NCBI RefSeq assembly: GCF_030272615.1
Contig: NC_081415.1
Span: 623,657,740 to 623,721,739 of the forward strand
From: Cryptomeria japonica
Lineage: Eukaryota; Streptophyta; Pinopsida; Cupressales; Cupressaceae
Length of the DNA: 64,000 nt
Direction: 5' to 3'
This document shows, in pieces, positions 23,216 to 33,930 of this stretch (its first letter is position 1; every line of letters begins with the position of its first letter). The translations under genes and the position numbers were made by a program. The notes under the pieces were generated by a model, which searched no databases, had not been told where the DNA came from, and worked only from the letters and a program-made list of their open reading frames with translations.

Positions 23216-24252
23216 GGGAGTATAAGCGTACGCTCATACTTCCGGTAAAGTACAAGGAAACAACATTGAAAAACTTTCACCACGTCAAGGAGGCAAGATA
23301 CACCAAGCCCCCAGTGGACTAAGGATCTTACGACTTTGATTGACAAAGTAAAAGGGAAGATCGCAAGGGAGAACCATGACTATCAGTAGTAAGGTTCCCT
23401 CACTATGAGTCATGCAAGAAAGATATCAAAAATTTTCAAGGCAAAGCTAAATTTGTCAAGAAATTTTTAAGTATCTTGAAAAGATATGAACGAGATGTAT
23501 GACCCCTACGTTAAAGTGATCGCACACACCTCACCAGGGGTGATTGCTTTAAGGTAGTGATACATATAAGAAATGAGAAAGGAGCACGTTATCACAAGGA
23601 TTTAGCCCCCAAGTGTGAGATAAGCCCAAGGATAATAGACACAAAACACAAAGCACAAGGTGACTTTGCTTTCCTCGGGGTCAGTATGTTGTATGATAAT
23701 TCATGTATATCATATGTATGTATGCATAATTGTTCTTCATTCCCCAATCAAGGAAGGTCACCTAGAAGAAGGGAACACATGTGTCTTTTGAGTCAACATG
23801 AGAGAGACCAAAAGAGATCTCAATGTTTTGCATCGTCCTCAAGTAGACAACACCAAGGACAACAAATAGAAGAATGAGAGTAACACATAGAAGAAGTAAC
23901 AAAAGAGAGGAGGAGAGATTCTGCTATGCTAATGAAACTAGTCTAGCACATCATCTACCCCCCGATCTTGCTGATCAATATTTCGGAAAGGTAGGAAACA
24001 CGCTAGAGGAGGAACATCCAACACAGCAGATGGAGCTATCACAAGATCCAAACAAGGGCTATGTTCATGTTCCGAGCCACATTGTTCTTGTCTAGGAGCT
24101 AGGATAAGTGCTTTAGAAAATTTGTTAGATAGATGGTTATTAACATCAACATATTCATATCCACTATCAGAATGAACAGGAGTAACATTTTCATCATGAA
24201 TAACATTTTCATCTATATCATTATCAAGATTTATAAAAATAGGATCTTTAAC
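23216..24252. other. non-coding 3' part of the gypsy-type element
   Basis: About 1 kb between the gag-protease stop and the polypurine tract. Plus-strand frames at 23557-23877 and 23874-24095 lie antisense to the element and show no motif. No reverse transcriptase, RNase H or integrase remnant can be read on the minus strand, so the absence of pol looks like an ancient feature of the family rather than decay of this copy. Confidence 0.5.
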
Positions 24253-25158
24253 TCACACAGGATCAAGACCATCATGCATCTTATGTTTAGGAGATTTCGG
24301 CTCAATCGTCGGCTGAGGAGAAAATGGGATAATATTGGCTGAAGGTGTTTTTGGGGATTGCAAAGTTTGAGAAACAGCTGCCTGAGCTCTAAGATGACGC
24401 TTTCGTCGGCGTTCACTTGCAGAACGATTCCGTCTAGTCTTAGTAGGAAGTTGAGAAGATTGAGGAGGAGGAATGTTCTCATCCTTAGCACTTGGGTGTT
24501 TAGGTTGTGGTCTCTTAGGTTGAAAAATAGGAGAAGAGGAAGGTCTCTTCTCTCCATAAGAGGAAGGAGGAGGAACTGCTCCATATAAAGGAGGAATATT
24601 TGGTTTAGGAAGGAGACCAAGTCCATCATAACGAGGACGGATAGGTCTACTTTTGGGAAGTTTATTAATCATAGGCATAGTCACATTCATAGGAATGGGT
24701 TGGGAATCTTCTTGAGGAAAGACATTAGTTTTATCTTTCAAAGGAAGAACTTCCTTCTCAAGAACAATAGGAATGTCAAGTTTGGGTGTTCTAGGTTCAC
24801 TTAGAGATAGGATCATATCTTTTTTCCACTTTTGATAAGATTTAAAAAGATGATCACTTCGCGGAGGAAGAGATTGAAATTGTTTAGGCCAAAAGTAATC
24901 AATAGGAACGCTAGAAGTTCTTTCAGCTGGTTTAAAGAGACTATAATTGACAGTAACAACTTCACCATTATGGGGAAATTTCAAACACTTATGAATAGGA
25001 GAAGCAATAGCTTTCATGGAAGATAGCCAAGGATAGCCTAGCTTCACACGAAATTGTTCGGAATGATGGAATAATAGCAAAGTCCACATCAAGGGATTTG
25101 TTATGGACCTCAATAGGTAATGTAATAGAACCAATTGCAGGAGAAGAAAATGCATCAA
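24253..25158 (-). pseudogene. gypsy-type protease end and Pro/Ser-rich C-terminal tail
   Basis: The frame opens with codons out of phase with the previous frame. It then gives LGYPWLSSMKAIASPIHKCLKF, the C-terminal part of the aspartic protease of plant Ty3/gypsy elements (LGRPWLH...LKFP pattern). After it comes a proline-, serine- and lysine-rich tail with an RRNRSASERRRKRHLRAQ basic stretch near residue 255, which resembles a nucleic-acid-binding or nuclear localisation segment. The tail ends with a stop at 24253. It is separated from the upstream frame (24989-26674) by a frameshift, so this copy is broken unless a programmed shift operates. Confidence 0.75.
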
Positions 25159-26674
25159 ATAGTTTCACAACCACATTTGTTTCATCATAGATCACTTGAT
25201 TCAATTGCAAAGTAAAAAGGAAAAATTCTTCAGTAATGACATTAACCATGCAAGAAGGATCAATAAGCACTCCACGGCAAGGTGTATTTTTGACTTTTGC
25301 AACTATATATAAAGGACCATCAAGTGCCCTGATAGTTTCACTAGAATCAAAGGTGATGGAAAGTTGTTTAGGGATTTTCTGCTGCTCCACAAAGTTAATC
25401 ACATTTGGAGTCATAGACACAAGATCATTAGGTGAGACAGAGGAATCAGTAGTATCGATCGCATTAGAGGTATGAGAAGGTAATGGATCAGTAAAAATTT
25501 GAAGATTTTGGTTAGGAGGAGCTACAGATGTATTGCCTTTATCATTCACACCAGAAACAGAGATAGTATTATTATCAATCAAATCTTGAATTTTACCCTT
25601 TAAAGCAAAACATTTTTCAGTATCATGCCCAGGATGACGATGAAATTGACAAAAGGATTTGTTATCAAAATAGGGTGAATTAATCTTTGCAGGATCTATT
25701 TTCCTTATGGGAGGAAGAGTAAGAACATTTTGTTCCAATAACTTATTCATAATACTATGCAATGATTCGTTCAAAGGAGTAAACTTTCTTTCTTTCTTGA
25801 AAAACTTAGAAATAGGAGGCACACCTGATGCTGCATTCACATTGTTGTTGATGATGTTTTCATTGAATTTAATGGACTCTCTATTCAGTTTAAACTTCCC
25901 AAATGGTTGTTGACTACTATCACCCTTATCACTCGGAGCCATAGGATGTGATTGTTCCATTTGACTCACAGTCAGTTGATAATGGTGAAGAGTTGCGCAC
26001 AACTGTTGGAAAGAAGTAAACTTAGAAAACAGGAGTTTTTCTCTAATATCTTTTTGTAAATTAGAAATGAAGATTCTTTGAATATCATTGTTAGGCACTG
26101 GAAAAGAAATTTGAGCATACAAATGCTTATATTTACCAATGAAATCAGTCACTTTTTCTTTAACACCTTGTTTACAATGCATTAAATCGATCAAAGTAAC
26201 TTTAGGACTTATATTGTTTTGAAATTGTTGAATGAAAGCATTTGCAAGTTGTTCGAAAGAAGTAATAGAATAAGAAGGCAACGAGCAATACCATTGTAGA
26301 GCTTTGTCTCTTAATGTTCTAGTAAACAGTTTTGCAAGCAACCTTTGGTCATAAGCAAAATCAGTACATATTGTTTGAAAAGTCTTAACATGTGTTAGAG
26401 GATCACCCTTACCATTATAAAGCTCCAAATGTGGAATTTCAACATGTTTAGGGGGGATAGCTTGAACAATGTCAAGAGAAAGTGGGCTCGCAACATCAAA
26501 TGTGGGCACACTAAACTTAGATTGATTCATAGAGGCAATTTGTTGCTGTAAAGAAGAGACAGTTTGTGCAAGATTGTTAATGGTCGCTTTAGTCGAAGAG
26601 TTCATATTAGACGTGTTAGATTGTGATGTAGGTGTTATGTTATTGAAAGAAGGTAGAATAAGGTGGTGGGACAC
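24989..26674 (-). pseudogene. gypsy-type gag and protease core
   Basis: 561 codons. The N-terminal part holds a coiled-coil-like heptad stretch (NNLAQTVSSLQQQIASM). Retrotrans_gag follows: HLELYNGKGDPLTHVKTFQT near residue 95, LRDKALQWYCSLP near 125 and FIQQFQ. A CHHC zinc-knuckle variant, FCQFHRHPGHDTEKC, lies near residue 340. The aspartic protease begins near residue 440 with GVLIDPSCMVNVI, where the usual DSG/DTG catalytic triplet is changed to Asp-Pro-Ser. Gag would build the particle; the altered protease triplet makes activity doubtful. The frame is continuous for 1.7 kb, then shifts into 24253-25158. Confidence 0.85.
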
Positions 26675-27377
26675 TATGATAGTTAGTCATAGGAGATGAT
26701 TGGAAAGGAGGAACACTACAAGGAGGAATGGAAAACGAATTGCCCCCTTGCGTCATGTTCATTTGTGGTGATATAATAGGAACACTTATTGAAGGAATGA
26801 ATGAAGAAGTCGGATTGAATGAAGGAAGAGGGTTAATTGAAGAAGAAGGATTGCCCCCATGACTAGTGATCATAGGAGGAATGTCTTGTATTGAAGTAGT
26901 CATTATGTTTGATGTAAAAGTAGGTATACTAGCAATAGAAGTCGTCAAAGGAATAGAATGATTGTCTTGAGTAGGAGGTTGTGTATAACCCAAAGTTTCA
27001 GCACAACTCTTCATAGGCATCACATTTGAATCCACAATGTGTGCAATACCACGCAAAATATCAATTCCATTCTTATCACTTTGAAGCATACATTTTAGAC
27101 CCTCAATTAAAGGAAGAGCTTGACTATCAGGGTACTCTTGAGACATCCATAGTCGAAAATCATCAAATTGGTTATCCAATTTTGAAAGTTGTTCTACAGA
27201 AACCTCATGGAGAGTTTCTTCATCATTAAGAGGATTAGAGGAATTACCCATATCCTCGTTAAAAAGGCCATTCAAATTAGGTTCCATCTCCTCAGTAATT
27301 AAACCTTGGAAGGACTTAATTCTAAGGCTTTGTCTAACGGGAATAGTGTAAGTAGGGCTTATTGTTGTAAAACTCAT
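26640..27377 (-). pseudogene. gypsy-type gag N-terminal segment
   Basis: The ATG at 27377 starts a 245-residue frame. It has an acidic, helix-rich first half (LNDEETLHEVSVEQLSKLDN) and a Pro/Ser/Thr-rich second half. It overlaps the next frame by 35 bp in another phase, and the proline-rich sequence continues across the join (PPPYS then LPSFNN), so a single-base indel near 26655 probably split one gag frame. It is the upstream part of the same polyprotein. Confidence 0.75.
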
Positions 27378-28537
27378 GCACTAAAGAAAGAGAGAAGATT
27401 TTGAATTTTAGAGGTAGCAAATTTCAGTAAAATCAGCCAATCTTCTAGATTTAAGCTGTTAAATACAATCAGGACAATCTCCCGAAATTTCGAAAAAAAT
27501 GTCCAGGACCGTGGCGCTCGGGGTGCACACGGTCCTCGCAAATTTTTTTGAAATTTGTAGGGATGAAAGTTATGATGATTTTACAGCTAACCTGAAAAAA
27601 TTGAGTGATTTTACGATCTTTAGATAGGCCAAATTAAAGTTGCAATCTCAAAATTGAACCCTACCCAGATTGTTGAAAAATGTAAATTTTGAATTTTGAA
27701 AAAGAGGGGGAAATTGAAATTTTGAATTTTATGATTTTAGAAGGAATACTGAAAGCAATGCAGGCTTCGAAATTTAAAAGTTGACTCGATTTCGTGCAAA
27801 ATTTGATTTTGAAAGCGGAAATCAGAGTTGTTGCAATTAAACACTTAATTTCAAAAGTCACAAATTGCAAAAATTTGAATAAAACACTGAAATTTCGAAT
27901 GAATGCCAACACACTTTTCAGATTTAGGACTGTAAGAAACACAATTTTGATATGAATTTCAATTTCAACAATTTTTGAATGATTAGAAGCCTCAATCCAA
28001 GCAATCGCTAGACCAACTTTGACTTTAATTTTGAAAGTGTTAAAATTGATAAAATCAGCCAAAATTCTGGATTTTAGCAGAAAAATACAGTAAGATCTAG
28101 CTCCCGAAATTTTAGAAAAAATGTCGGGGACGATGGCGCTCGGGGTGCACACGGTCCTCGCAACTTTTTTCCAAATTTTCAGGGATGAAAGATATTGTGA
28201 TTTTATTGCGGAATCCAAAGTTACAGCCGATTTGGAGATGTTTTGATCAGTGAAATTGTCGGACAAAGGTTGAATCAAGAGGGTTTTAAAAATTAGGGTT
28301 TTGACACTTAACCACTTAATTTTCAAAATTAAAGCACAGGTATGATTTGATAATTTGTAGTAGAAGGGCAGATCTGAAACAAGCATTAACAATTAAACAT
28401 TTCACAAGCTCAACTACTAAAAAGAAAATTTAGGGTTTTTATGCAATTAACCTCTAAAATTTTGCAAAAGATCGAACATGGAAATGTAATCAAGGAATCC
28501 AATTCTCAAATCTAACCATGAATAATCAGAAAGGATG
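27378..28537 (-). other. leader of gypsy-type element with a ~620-bp duplication
   Basis: About 1.16 kb lie between the primer site and the gag ATG. Two related stretches (27430-27580 and 28045-28200) share AAAATCAGCCAA, CCCGAAATTT, a GC-rich 30-nt hairpin motif and a (C/T)AGGGATGAAAG ending. The element's leader therefore contains an internal duplication with a period of about 620 bp. Plus-strand or minus-strand frames here (27661-28392) have no family motif. Confidence 0.7.
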
Positions 28538-28555
28538 TTCACGTCGGGTTCACCA
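28538..28555 (-). promoter_or_regulatory. primer-binding site of gypsy-type element
   Basis: On the minus strand, TGGTGAACCCGACGTGA lies four bases after the 5' LTR end (TTTACA). It starts with the TGG that pairs with a tRNA CCA end. I cannot name the tRNA with confidence; it is not the initiator tRNA-Met site used by the copia elements here. Confidence 0.75.
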
Positions 28556-28558
28556 AAA

Positions 28559-29792
28559 TGTAAAGCGGAAAAATCGAACCCTAGTCGTTCTCCCCTCCCC
28601 AACTCCAAGGAGAGAGAAGGGAGAGTCACTAGGGTTGATGATTTTCACTTAGGAGAGACTTTACATTCAAAAGAGGGGTTGAAACCCACAAGATCCAATC
28701 CCACGCAATGCAAGATTGGATTCTATATGAGTTTCAAGGGTTGTGATAACAAGGATACCCTCTTTTGTAAAGAAATGTAGATAGAAAGATTGAACTAGGA
28801 ATGCATAGAAAGTAGGAAAGATTCACTTATAAACAGAGATAGGAATATGATATGCAGCTGCGGACCTGGAATTAGTAGTAAAGTGTCTAGATGGTGTTGT
28901 TCTGCAAATTTGAGCGAAATTTGAAGGGACGATGGCGCCCGGCGTGCACATGGTCCTCCGAAAAATCCGCGAAACGAAGGGGGATCTGTTCGTCTCTGCA
29001 CAAGGATTCTAGATCTTCAATTACAGCTGCGTACCTGCAACCTACACATAGAAAAGAGAGGACGACTGGGGGGTTAGGGATGAGGGGTTTGCCTTTAGGT
29101 CAAACCCCGGTTTTGGAATTAACCAAGAAATGAGAGATTGCTGTAAATGTAAATGATTGTAATGAAAAACAAGTACTAGTACCTTGTTGTAAGAATGTTT
29201 GTATTCTTACATGCGAAGGTGTAGATGTTGTTGTATGTTGTATGTTGTATGTGATATGTGATCTCCTCTTCAATGGTTGAATCCTTGTCTTGAATGCAAC
29301 ACTTAGCCTTGAATGGAGACTTAGAATTATCAATTGCTTGAAGGAATGCTTGAATGCTTGAATGTTTGAGTATCGCTTCCGCCTCTTGTACATATCTATC
29401 CTTCCTCCTCTAAATGGGAGAGGAAATGTAGTTTATATACTTGTCAATTAGGGTTAAAAGACTGATTTTTCTGACCTTGGGCCGACCAGGAAGTACTATT
29501 TTCCAAATTGCAAACATAAAGACCCGAAGCCCCATAGGAGACCGGGCCCAAAATAGGGCCAGGGACCAGGGCGCTGGGTGCCCTAGTCCTGAAGGACCAG
29601 GGTGCTGGGTGCCATGGTCCCACCTCTAGGGACAACAGGGTGCAAGGAGGATCAGGCCAGGGTGCTTGAAAAATGCAGTTTTTGGTGTCATAAATAGGTT
29701 TCGGGGTCTCCATTCAGGTTCCGTGTTGCATCGCCATCGTGAAGACCCAAATGCAGTCAAAATTGCAAGTGTCACAATTTTAGGATGCTACA
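28559..29792 (-). repeat. 5' LTR of gypsy-type element (1234 bp)
   Basis: It begins TGTAAAGCGG and ends GGATGCTACA on the plus strand. It is near-identical to 21872-23197 outside the minisatellite and two small indels. It holds a GTGCAC hairpin motif at 28927-28956 and about two minisatellite units at 29560-29625. Confidence 0.92.
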
Positions 29793-30177
29793 GTGATATG
29801 TAAGTGTGTGTTGGTATTGAGGTATCGGAAGTAGTTTGATTTGTGCAGATTGTGTTTCAATGGTGGATTCTATCTTTCTTTCTCTCTTTCTTCAGTAGAG
29901 AGCCTTTTTCTAGGTCGTGAGCCCACCTACAGTGAGAATTCTACCAGTGAGCTACCCTTTGTAAAAATGACCTTAACTAGTGTCACCTTAATCAGTGTGT
30001 TATATTGAGAACTAACATTCTCTGTGATTTTTGTCTTCTTGGGTTTTCCATGTCATATCTATTGTTCATTGTATGGTCTATTGTATGTTCATGTTTTCAT
30101 GCTATATCTATGTTATTTAATTCTATTGGTTTGGAAATGGATGTGAAAATAATTAAAGAAATCATTTTAAGTTATCA
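29793..30177 (+). repeat. 5' LTR of Copia-2, right part
   Basis: It continues the 5' LTR after the nested element and aligns with 34490-34871 (TGTGTGTTGGTATTGAGGTA, TTTCTTTCTCTCTTTCTTCAG, TGAGAACTAACATTCTCT). The last ~50 bp of the shared segment read like copia gag codons in both copies. No initiator tRNA-Met primer site is found after it, so the LTR end, primer site and gag start are probably deleted at about 30177. Confidence 0.75.
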
Positions 30178-30560
30178 ATTGATCTTGATGTCCCTACCCG
30201 AAAGTTATAGTGACAAGATCTCATTTATGTAAGAAACCTATGATCCGAAGAAGTTCACTAGAGAGCAGTTGTATAGTACTCTATCAACGTTTGAGATAAT
30301 AAAGTTTGGAAAAGGCAAAGTTAAGATTGGATGTACATTTAAAGCCTCTGAGGAAGATCCAAAAGATGAAAGTTAAAATGAGATGCAAACAAATTTATTA
30401 AGGAGATTGAAGAAAGACACCAATAAAAGCAAAGATATGTTACATCTTAAATGTTTTAGATGTGGAAAGATTCATCATATTGCTACTAGGTGTCCGGAAA
30501 AGGGTTCAAGACAAAAATATAGAGAAAATAAAGGAAAATTTAATAAGAGAGCCTATTAAG
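30178..30560 (+). pseudogene. Copia-2 gag remnant with zinc knuckle
   Basis: It reads from SLPESYSDKISF through YDPKKFTREQLYSTLSTFEI, a copia gag pattern, to the CCHC knuckle CFRCGKIHHIATRC (about 30449-30490). Stops occur at about 30229 and 30375. The N-terminal half of gag is missing. The protein would package element RNA; this copy is partial. Confidence 0.8.
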
Positions 30561-31084
30561 TCAAAGATGATGTTGATATTTCAGATGATGAATCAAATTA
30601 TAAAGATGGTGATTGTTTATTTTTGGTAGAAAGAGATATACCTAAGATTGATATTCCTAAGACTGTTGCTACTGCTTTACATGCTAGAAGAGATAGAAAT
30701 GAATGGCTGAATGATAGTGGATGTTCAAATCATATGACTGGTGACTAAAAAAAGTTTGTGAAACTTGATAAATATGATGGTGGTTATGTTAGGTTTGGAG
30801 ATGATCAAACAATGCAAATTATGGGAATTGGTTCTATTTCTTTTGATGGAAAATATAATACTAACAATGTTTACTATGTGAAGGGTTTGCATAATAATCT
30901 TTTGAAAGTTGGACAGATGTACAAAAATGGATACAATGTTGTCTTTCAGGATGATGGATGTGAGATCCGGAAAGGATCCAGAATTGTTATTGTAGCAAGG
31001 AAAAGAACTGGCAGAAGCATGCATCTACTTGAAGGAGCTACAAATAATTGTTTGATGTCTCAAATCAATGATAGATGGCTCTAG
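30561..31084 (+). pseudogene. Copia-2 aspartic protease remnant
   Basis: WLNDSGCSNHMTGD (about 30704-30746) is the copia protease active-site region with the catalytic DSG kept. A stop follows it directly. An open frame at 30758-31084 then continues through GIGSISFDGKYNTNNVYYVKGLHNNLL-type codons, the conserved core of this domain up to the pre-integrase segment. Confidence 0.85.
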
Positions 31085-31734
31085 CAATAGAGGATGTATC
31101 ATATCAATTTTGAAAACTTAATAAAGATCAGTTCATCAAATACAGTGAGAGATTTACTGAGGCTGACCAAATCGGATAACAACATTTGTAGAGAATGTTA
31201 AGTTGGAAAGTAGACAAGAGGAACCTACAAAGGAAAGGAGCATTCATTCACAAAATTGTTGGATTTAGTGCATACAAATCTATGTGGTTCAACCGGAACA
31301 AGGAGTATACAAGGTGAGAAATATTTCATGCTATTGATTGATGATTTCTCTAGAATGTCATGGGTTGCATTTTTAAGAGAGAGGTCAAAAGCATCAAATA
31401 AATTCAAAATATTTAAGGCTAAAGTTGAAAATGAATTTGATAGAAAGATTAAGTGAGGAGGAGAATTTACATCTAATGATTTTAATGACTTTTATGAGAA
31501 ACATGGTATTAGAAGATAGTTGTCTTCCCAAGAATACCTCAATAGAATGGTGTGGTAGAAAGGATGAACTAAACAATTTAGTAGGAAACTAGAACAATGA
31601 TCAAAGGAGCAAAACTTATAGAAGTCTATTGGAGAGAAGCAATTCATACTGTAATATACACTCTTAACAAAATTCTATTCTAGAAAAGGCATTGAAAGAC
31701 ATCTTATCAGCTATGACATGGTAGAACTCTGACA
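31085..31734 (+). pseudogene. Copia-2 integrase remnant
   Basis: Pre-integrase H...C..C codons (YHINFENLIKIS, ICREC) are followed by the core at 31256-31456: LDLVHTNLCG, where the first catalytic Asp is Asn, then LLIDDFSRMSW with the second Asp. A worn PQ*NGVVERMN (about 31527-31566) carries the catalytic Glu. The domain would insert element DNA into the genome. The Asp-to-Asn change and at least four stops make it inactive. Confidence 0.85.
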
Positions 31735-32295
31735 GTGAAATATTTCAAGGTATTTGGAAGCAAGCGCTACATCCTAAGAGATGAGGATAATCTTGGAAAA
31801 TTTGATAGTAGAGATAATGAAGGCAGATTCCTAGGATATTATATAAGGAGCAATGCATATTGGTGTTACAACAAAAGGCTAAACAAAATTGTTGAAAGTG
31901 CAAATGTGAAGGTTGATGAAGACACTTCTGAGTCTGACAAATTGGTAGGCTATGAGTCTGATGAACTAGATGACAAGAAAAGGGAGAAAAAGATCAGAGT
32001 AGGAGAAGGAGAAAAAGAATCTGAAGAAGCTCTGGTATCTACATTTAAAACACCTAGATATGTTAAGAAGAATCACTCAATGGATCAAATCATTGGAGAT
32101 AAGAACAAATTTATCATTACAAGAAGAAAAGAAGCTCAAGGACAAGTTTTGTTCTGTTTACTTTCAGAGATTGAACCAAAATCTATAGAAGAAGCTTGCA
32201 AATATCACAATGGGATGAAGGAAATGAAAGAAGAGATGGATTAGATTGAGAATAATCATACGTAGGAATTAGTTAATAGACCGACATATAAGAAT
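31735..32295 (+). pseudogene. Copia-2 integrase C-terminal and linker region
   Basis: 169 codons are open at 31735-32244: LKVFGS-like start (YFKVFGSKRYILRDEDNLGKFDSRDNEG), the family's 'GYS..KAYRCYN' segment (YYIRSNAYWCYNKRLNKI), then an acidic Glu/Lys-rich linker. The linker is followed by the start of the reverse transcriptase domain (EPKSIEEACKYHNGMKEMKEEM). Confidence 0.8.
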
Positions 32296-33060
32296 ATGAT
32301 TGGAACTAAGTGGGTATTCCAGAACAAGCGAGATGGAGATGGAAAGGTTGTGAGAAATAAAGAAATATTGTCTTGCAAGGGTTATATTCAGATTGATGGT
32401 ATTGATTTTGATGAGATATATACCTCAGTTTCTCAGATAGAAGAAATCAAGATGTACTTGGATTTCACATTATTTAAGGGTTTCAAATTTTATCAGATGG
32501 ATGTGAACTCAATATTTATGAATGGAGAGTTGAAAGAAGAAGTTTATATTGAACAACCGGAAGGATTCAATTTGAAAGATGATCTGAACATTGTTTGGAG
32601 ATTGAAAAGGGCCCTATATGGATTGAAACAAGCCCCTAGAGCTTGGTATGGAAGGCTAGATAAGTAATTAATTAATCAAGGATTTCATAAGGGTTCAACT
32701 GACAACAATTTATATTTCAAAACAGATTCAGGAAAAATCCTAATTGTTGTAGTGTATGTTGATGATATAATTTTTGGAAGAAATGAAGGTATGTGCAAAA
32801 AATTTGCTAATGAGATGCAGAAGGAATTTAAGATGTCCATGATTGGTGAATAAAATTTCTTCCTCATTTTCCAAGTAAATCAAACTGATAAAGTAATTTT
32901 TGTTTCTCAATCTAAATACATCAAGGAATTATTGAAGAAGTTTAGGCTAGACAACTCCAAACTAGTGTGTACACCTATGACCATCGGATGGAAGTTGCCA
33001 AAAGATGATAGGTCCCCTAAATTAGATGCTAGTACAAATAAATGATTGGAGGATTGTTAT
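32296..33060 (+). pseudogene. Copia-2 reverse transcriptase
   Basis: RVT_2 landmarks in order: GTKWVFQNK, the YTSVSQIEEI segment, MDVNSIFMNGELKEEVYIEQPEGF, ALYGLKQAPRAWY and VVVYVDDIIFG, with the catalytic YVDD kept (about 32750-32770). Stops interrupt at about 32665 and 32851. A DILKKF-like end (ELLKKFRLDNSK) and a TPM segment close the domain. It would convert RNA to DNA; it is inactive because the frame is broken. Confidence 0.9.
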
Positions 33061-33671
33061 ATTTGACTACTACTAGACCGGATATCAAATATGTAGTTTG
33101 TTTGGCAACTAGATTTCAGTAAGAACCGAGAGTGTCTCATGTTGTGGCAATGAAAAGAATTTTCAGATATCTAAAAGGAACAAAGGAGTTTGGTTTGTGG
33201 TACCCTAGAAGGTCATATTTTACTTTGATAGCTTATACTGAAGCAGATTGGCCCCGAAGTGTTGATGGCAAGAAAATTACAAGTGGTGGAGCATTCTTTC
33301 TTAGCTCCCAGTTAGTGGCTTGGTCAAGTAAGAAGCGGCATTTTGTCTCTTTATCTATAGGTGAAGTAAAATATATTGCAACATCTTCATTTTGAACATA
33401 AATTTTATGGATGAAGTAGACATTGAAGGATATTGGTATAAGATTCAATGTACCCATCTCTATTATGTGTGACAACACTAGTGCAATAAACATTTTTAAG
33501 AATCTGGTACATCATTCCAGAACAAAGCATATATCTATTCGGTATCACTTCTTGAGGGAAAAGGTGTTGGATAATGAAGTAAATCTTGAGTTTGCACCTA
33601 CAAAGGAGCAGATTACAGATATGTTCACAAAGGCATTGTGGATACTTTTGAGCATCTCTGGAAGAAATTAG
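33061..33671 (+). pseudogene. Copia-2 RNase H
   Basis: 33132-33395 gives AMKRIFRYLKGTKEFGLWY and then YTEADWPRSVDGKKITSGG, the copia RNase H start with the usual Asp of YTDADW replaced by Glu. The frame 33423-33671 holds the CDNTSAINIFKN and KHISIRYHFLREKV segments and the domain end DMFTKAL. One stop lies between them. Confidence 0.88.
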
Positions 33672-33930
33672 GAGTATTACTCATTCCTAATTTGAACTAA
33701 TGTGCATTTTGTTGTGCATTGCTCCAGTGAGAAGATTGCATATTTTTATTTAGACTAGTGCTCAGGTGCTTCCCCTTAGGGAGAGCAGGAGTGAATTTCA
33801 TAGGGCAAGTTTTTCCCGCCTTTATCCTTGATGTCAAAGGAGGAGAGATCTTGAGAGATAAGTTGAGTAGAGATTATTTTTGTGTTTTTTGTTGATGGAT
33901 GTTGCCATTAATGACAAAGTGGGAGATTAT
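33672..33930 (+). other. Copia-2 3' untranslated part and polypurine tract
   Basis: About 260 bp lie between the RNase H stop and the 3' LTR. The segment ends with AAAGTGGGAGATTAT (33916-33930), a polypurine tract typical of copia elements, directly before the 3' LTR start TGCAGATATG. Confidence 0.75.

Larger units (their letters stand above)
21872..29792 (-). mobile_element. Ty3/gypsy-type gag-protease element without reverse transcriptase, nested in the Copia-2 LTR
   Basis: It is 7921 bp long. LTRs at 21872-23197 and 28559-29792 share the TG...CA ends (TG(C/T)AAAGC...GGATGCTACA) and are flanked by the target duplication GTGAT (21867-21871 and 29793-29797). The orientation is minus, shown by a primer site next to the right LTR, a polypurine tract next to the left LTR and the minus-strand frames. 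The 5.4-kb interior codes for gag and an aspartic protease in three overlapping frames. From 24250 down to 23198 I find no reverse transcriptase, RNase H or integrase. It is a non-autonomous element of the gag-only class, recently active enough to keep close LTRs but now frameshifted. Confidence 0.9.

Noticed and set aside
27661-28392. 243-residue minus-strand frame
   Set aside because: It is in the gypsy-type leader, is Phe/Ile/Lys/Ser-rich from AT-rich sequence, spans part of an internal duplication and has no motif.
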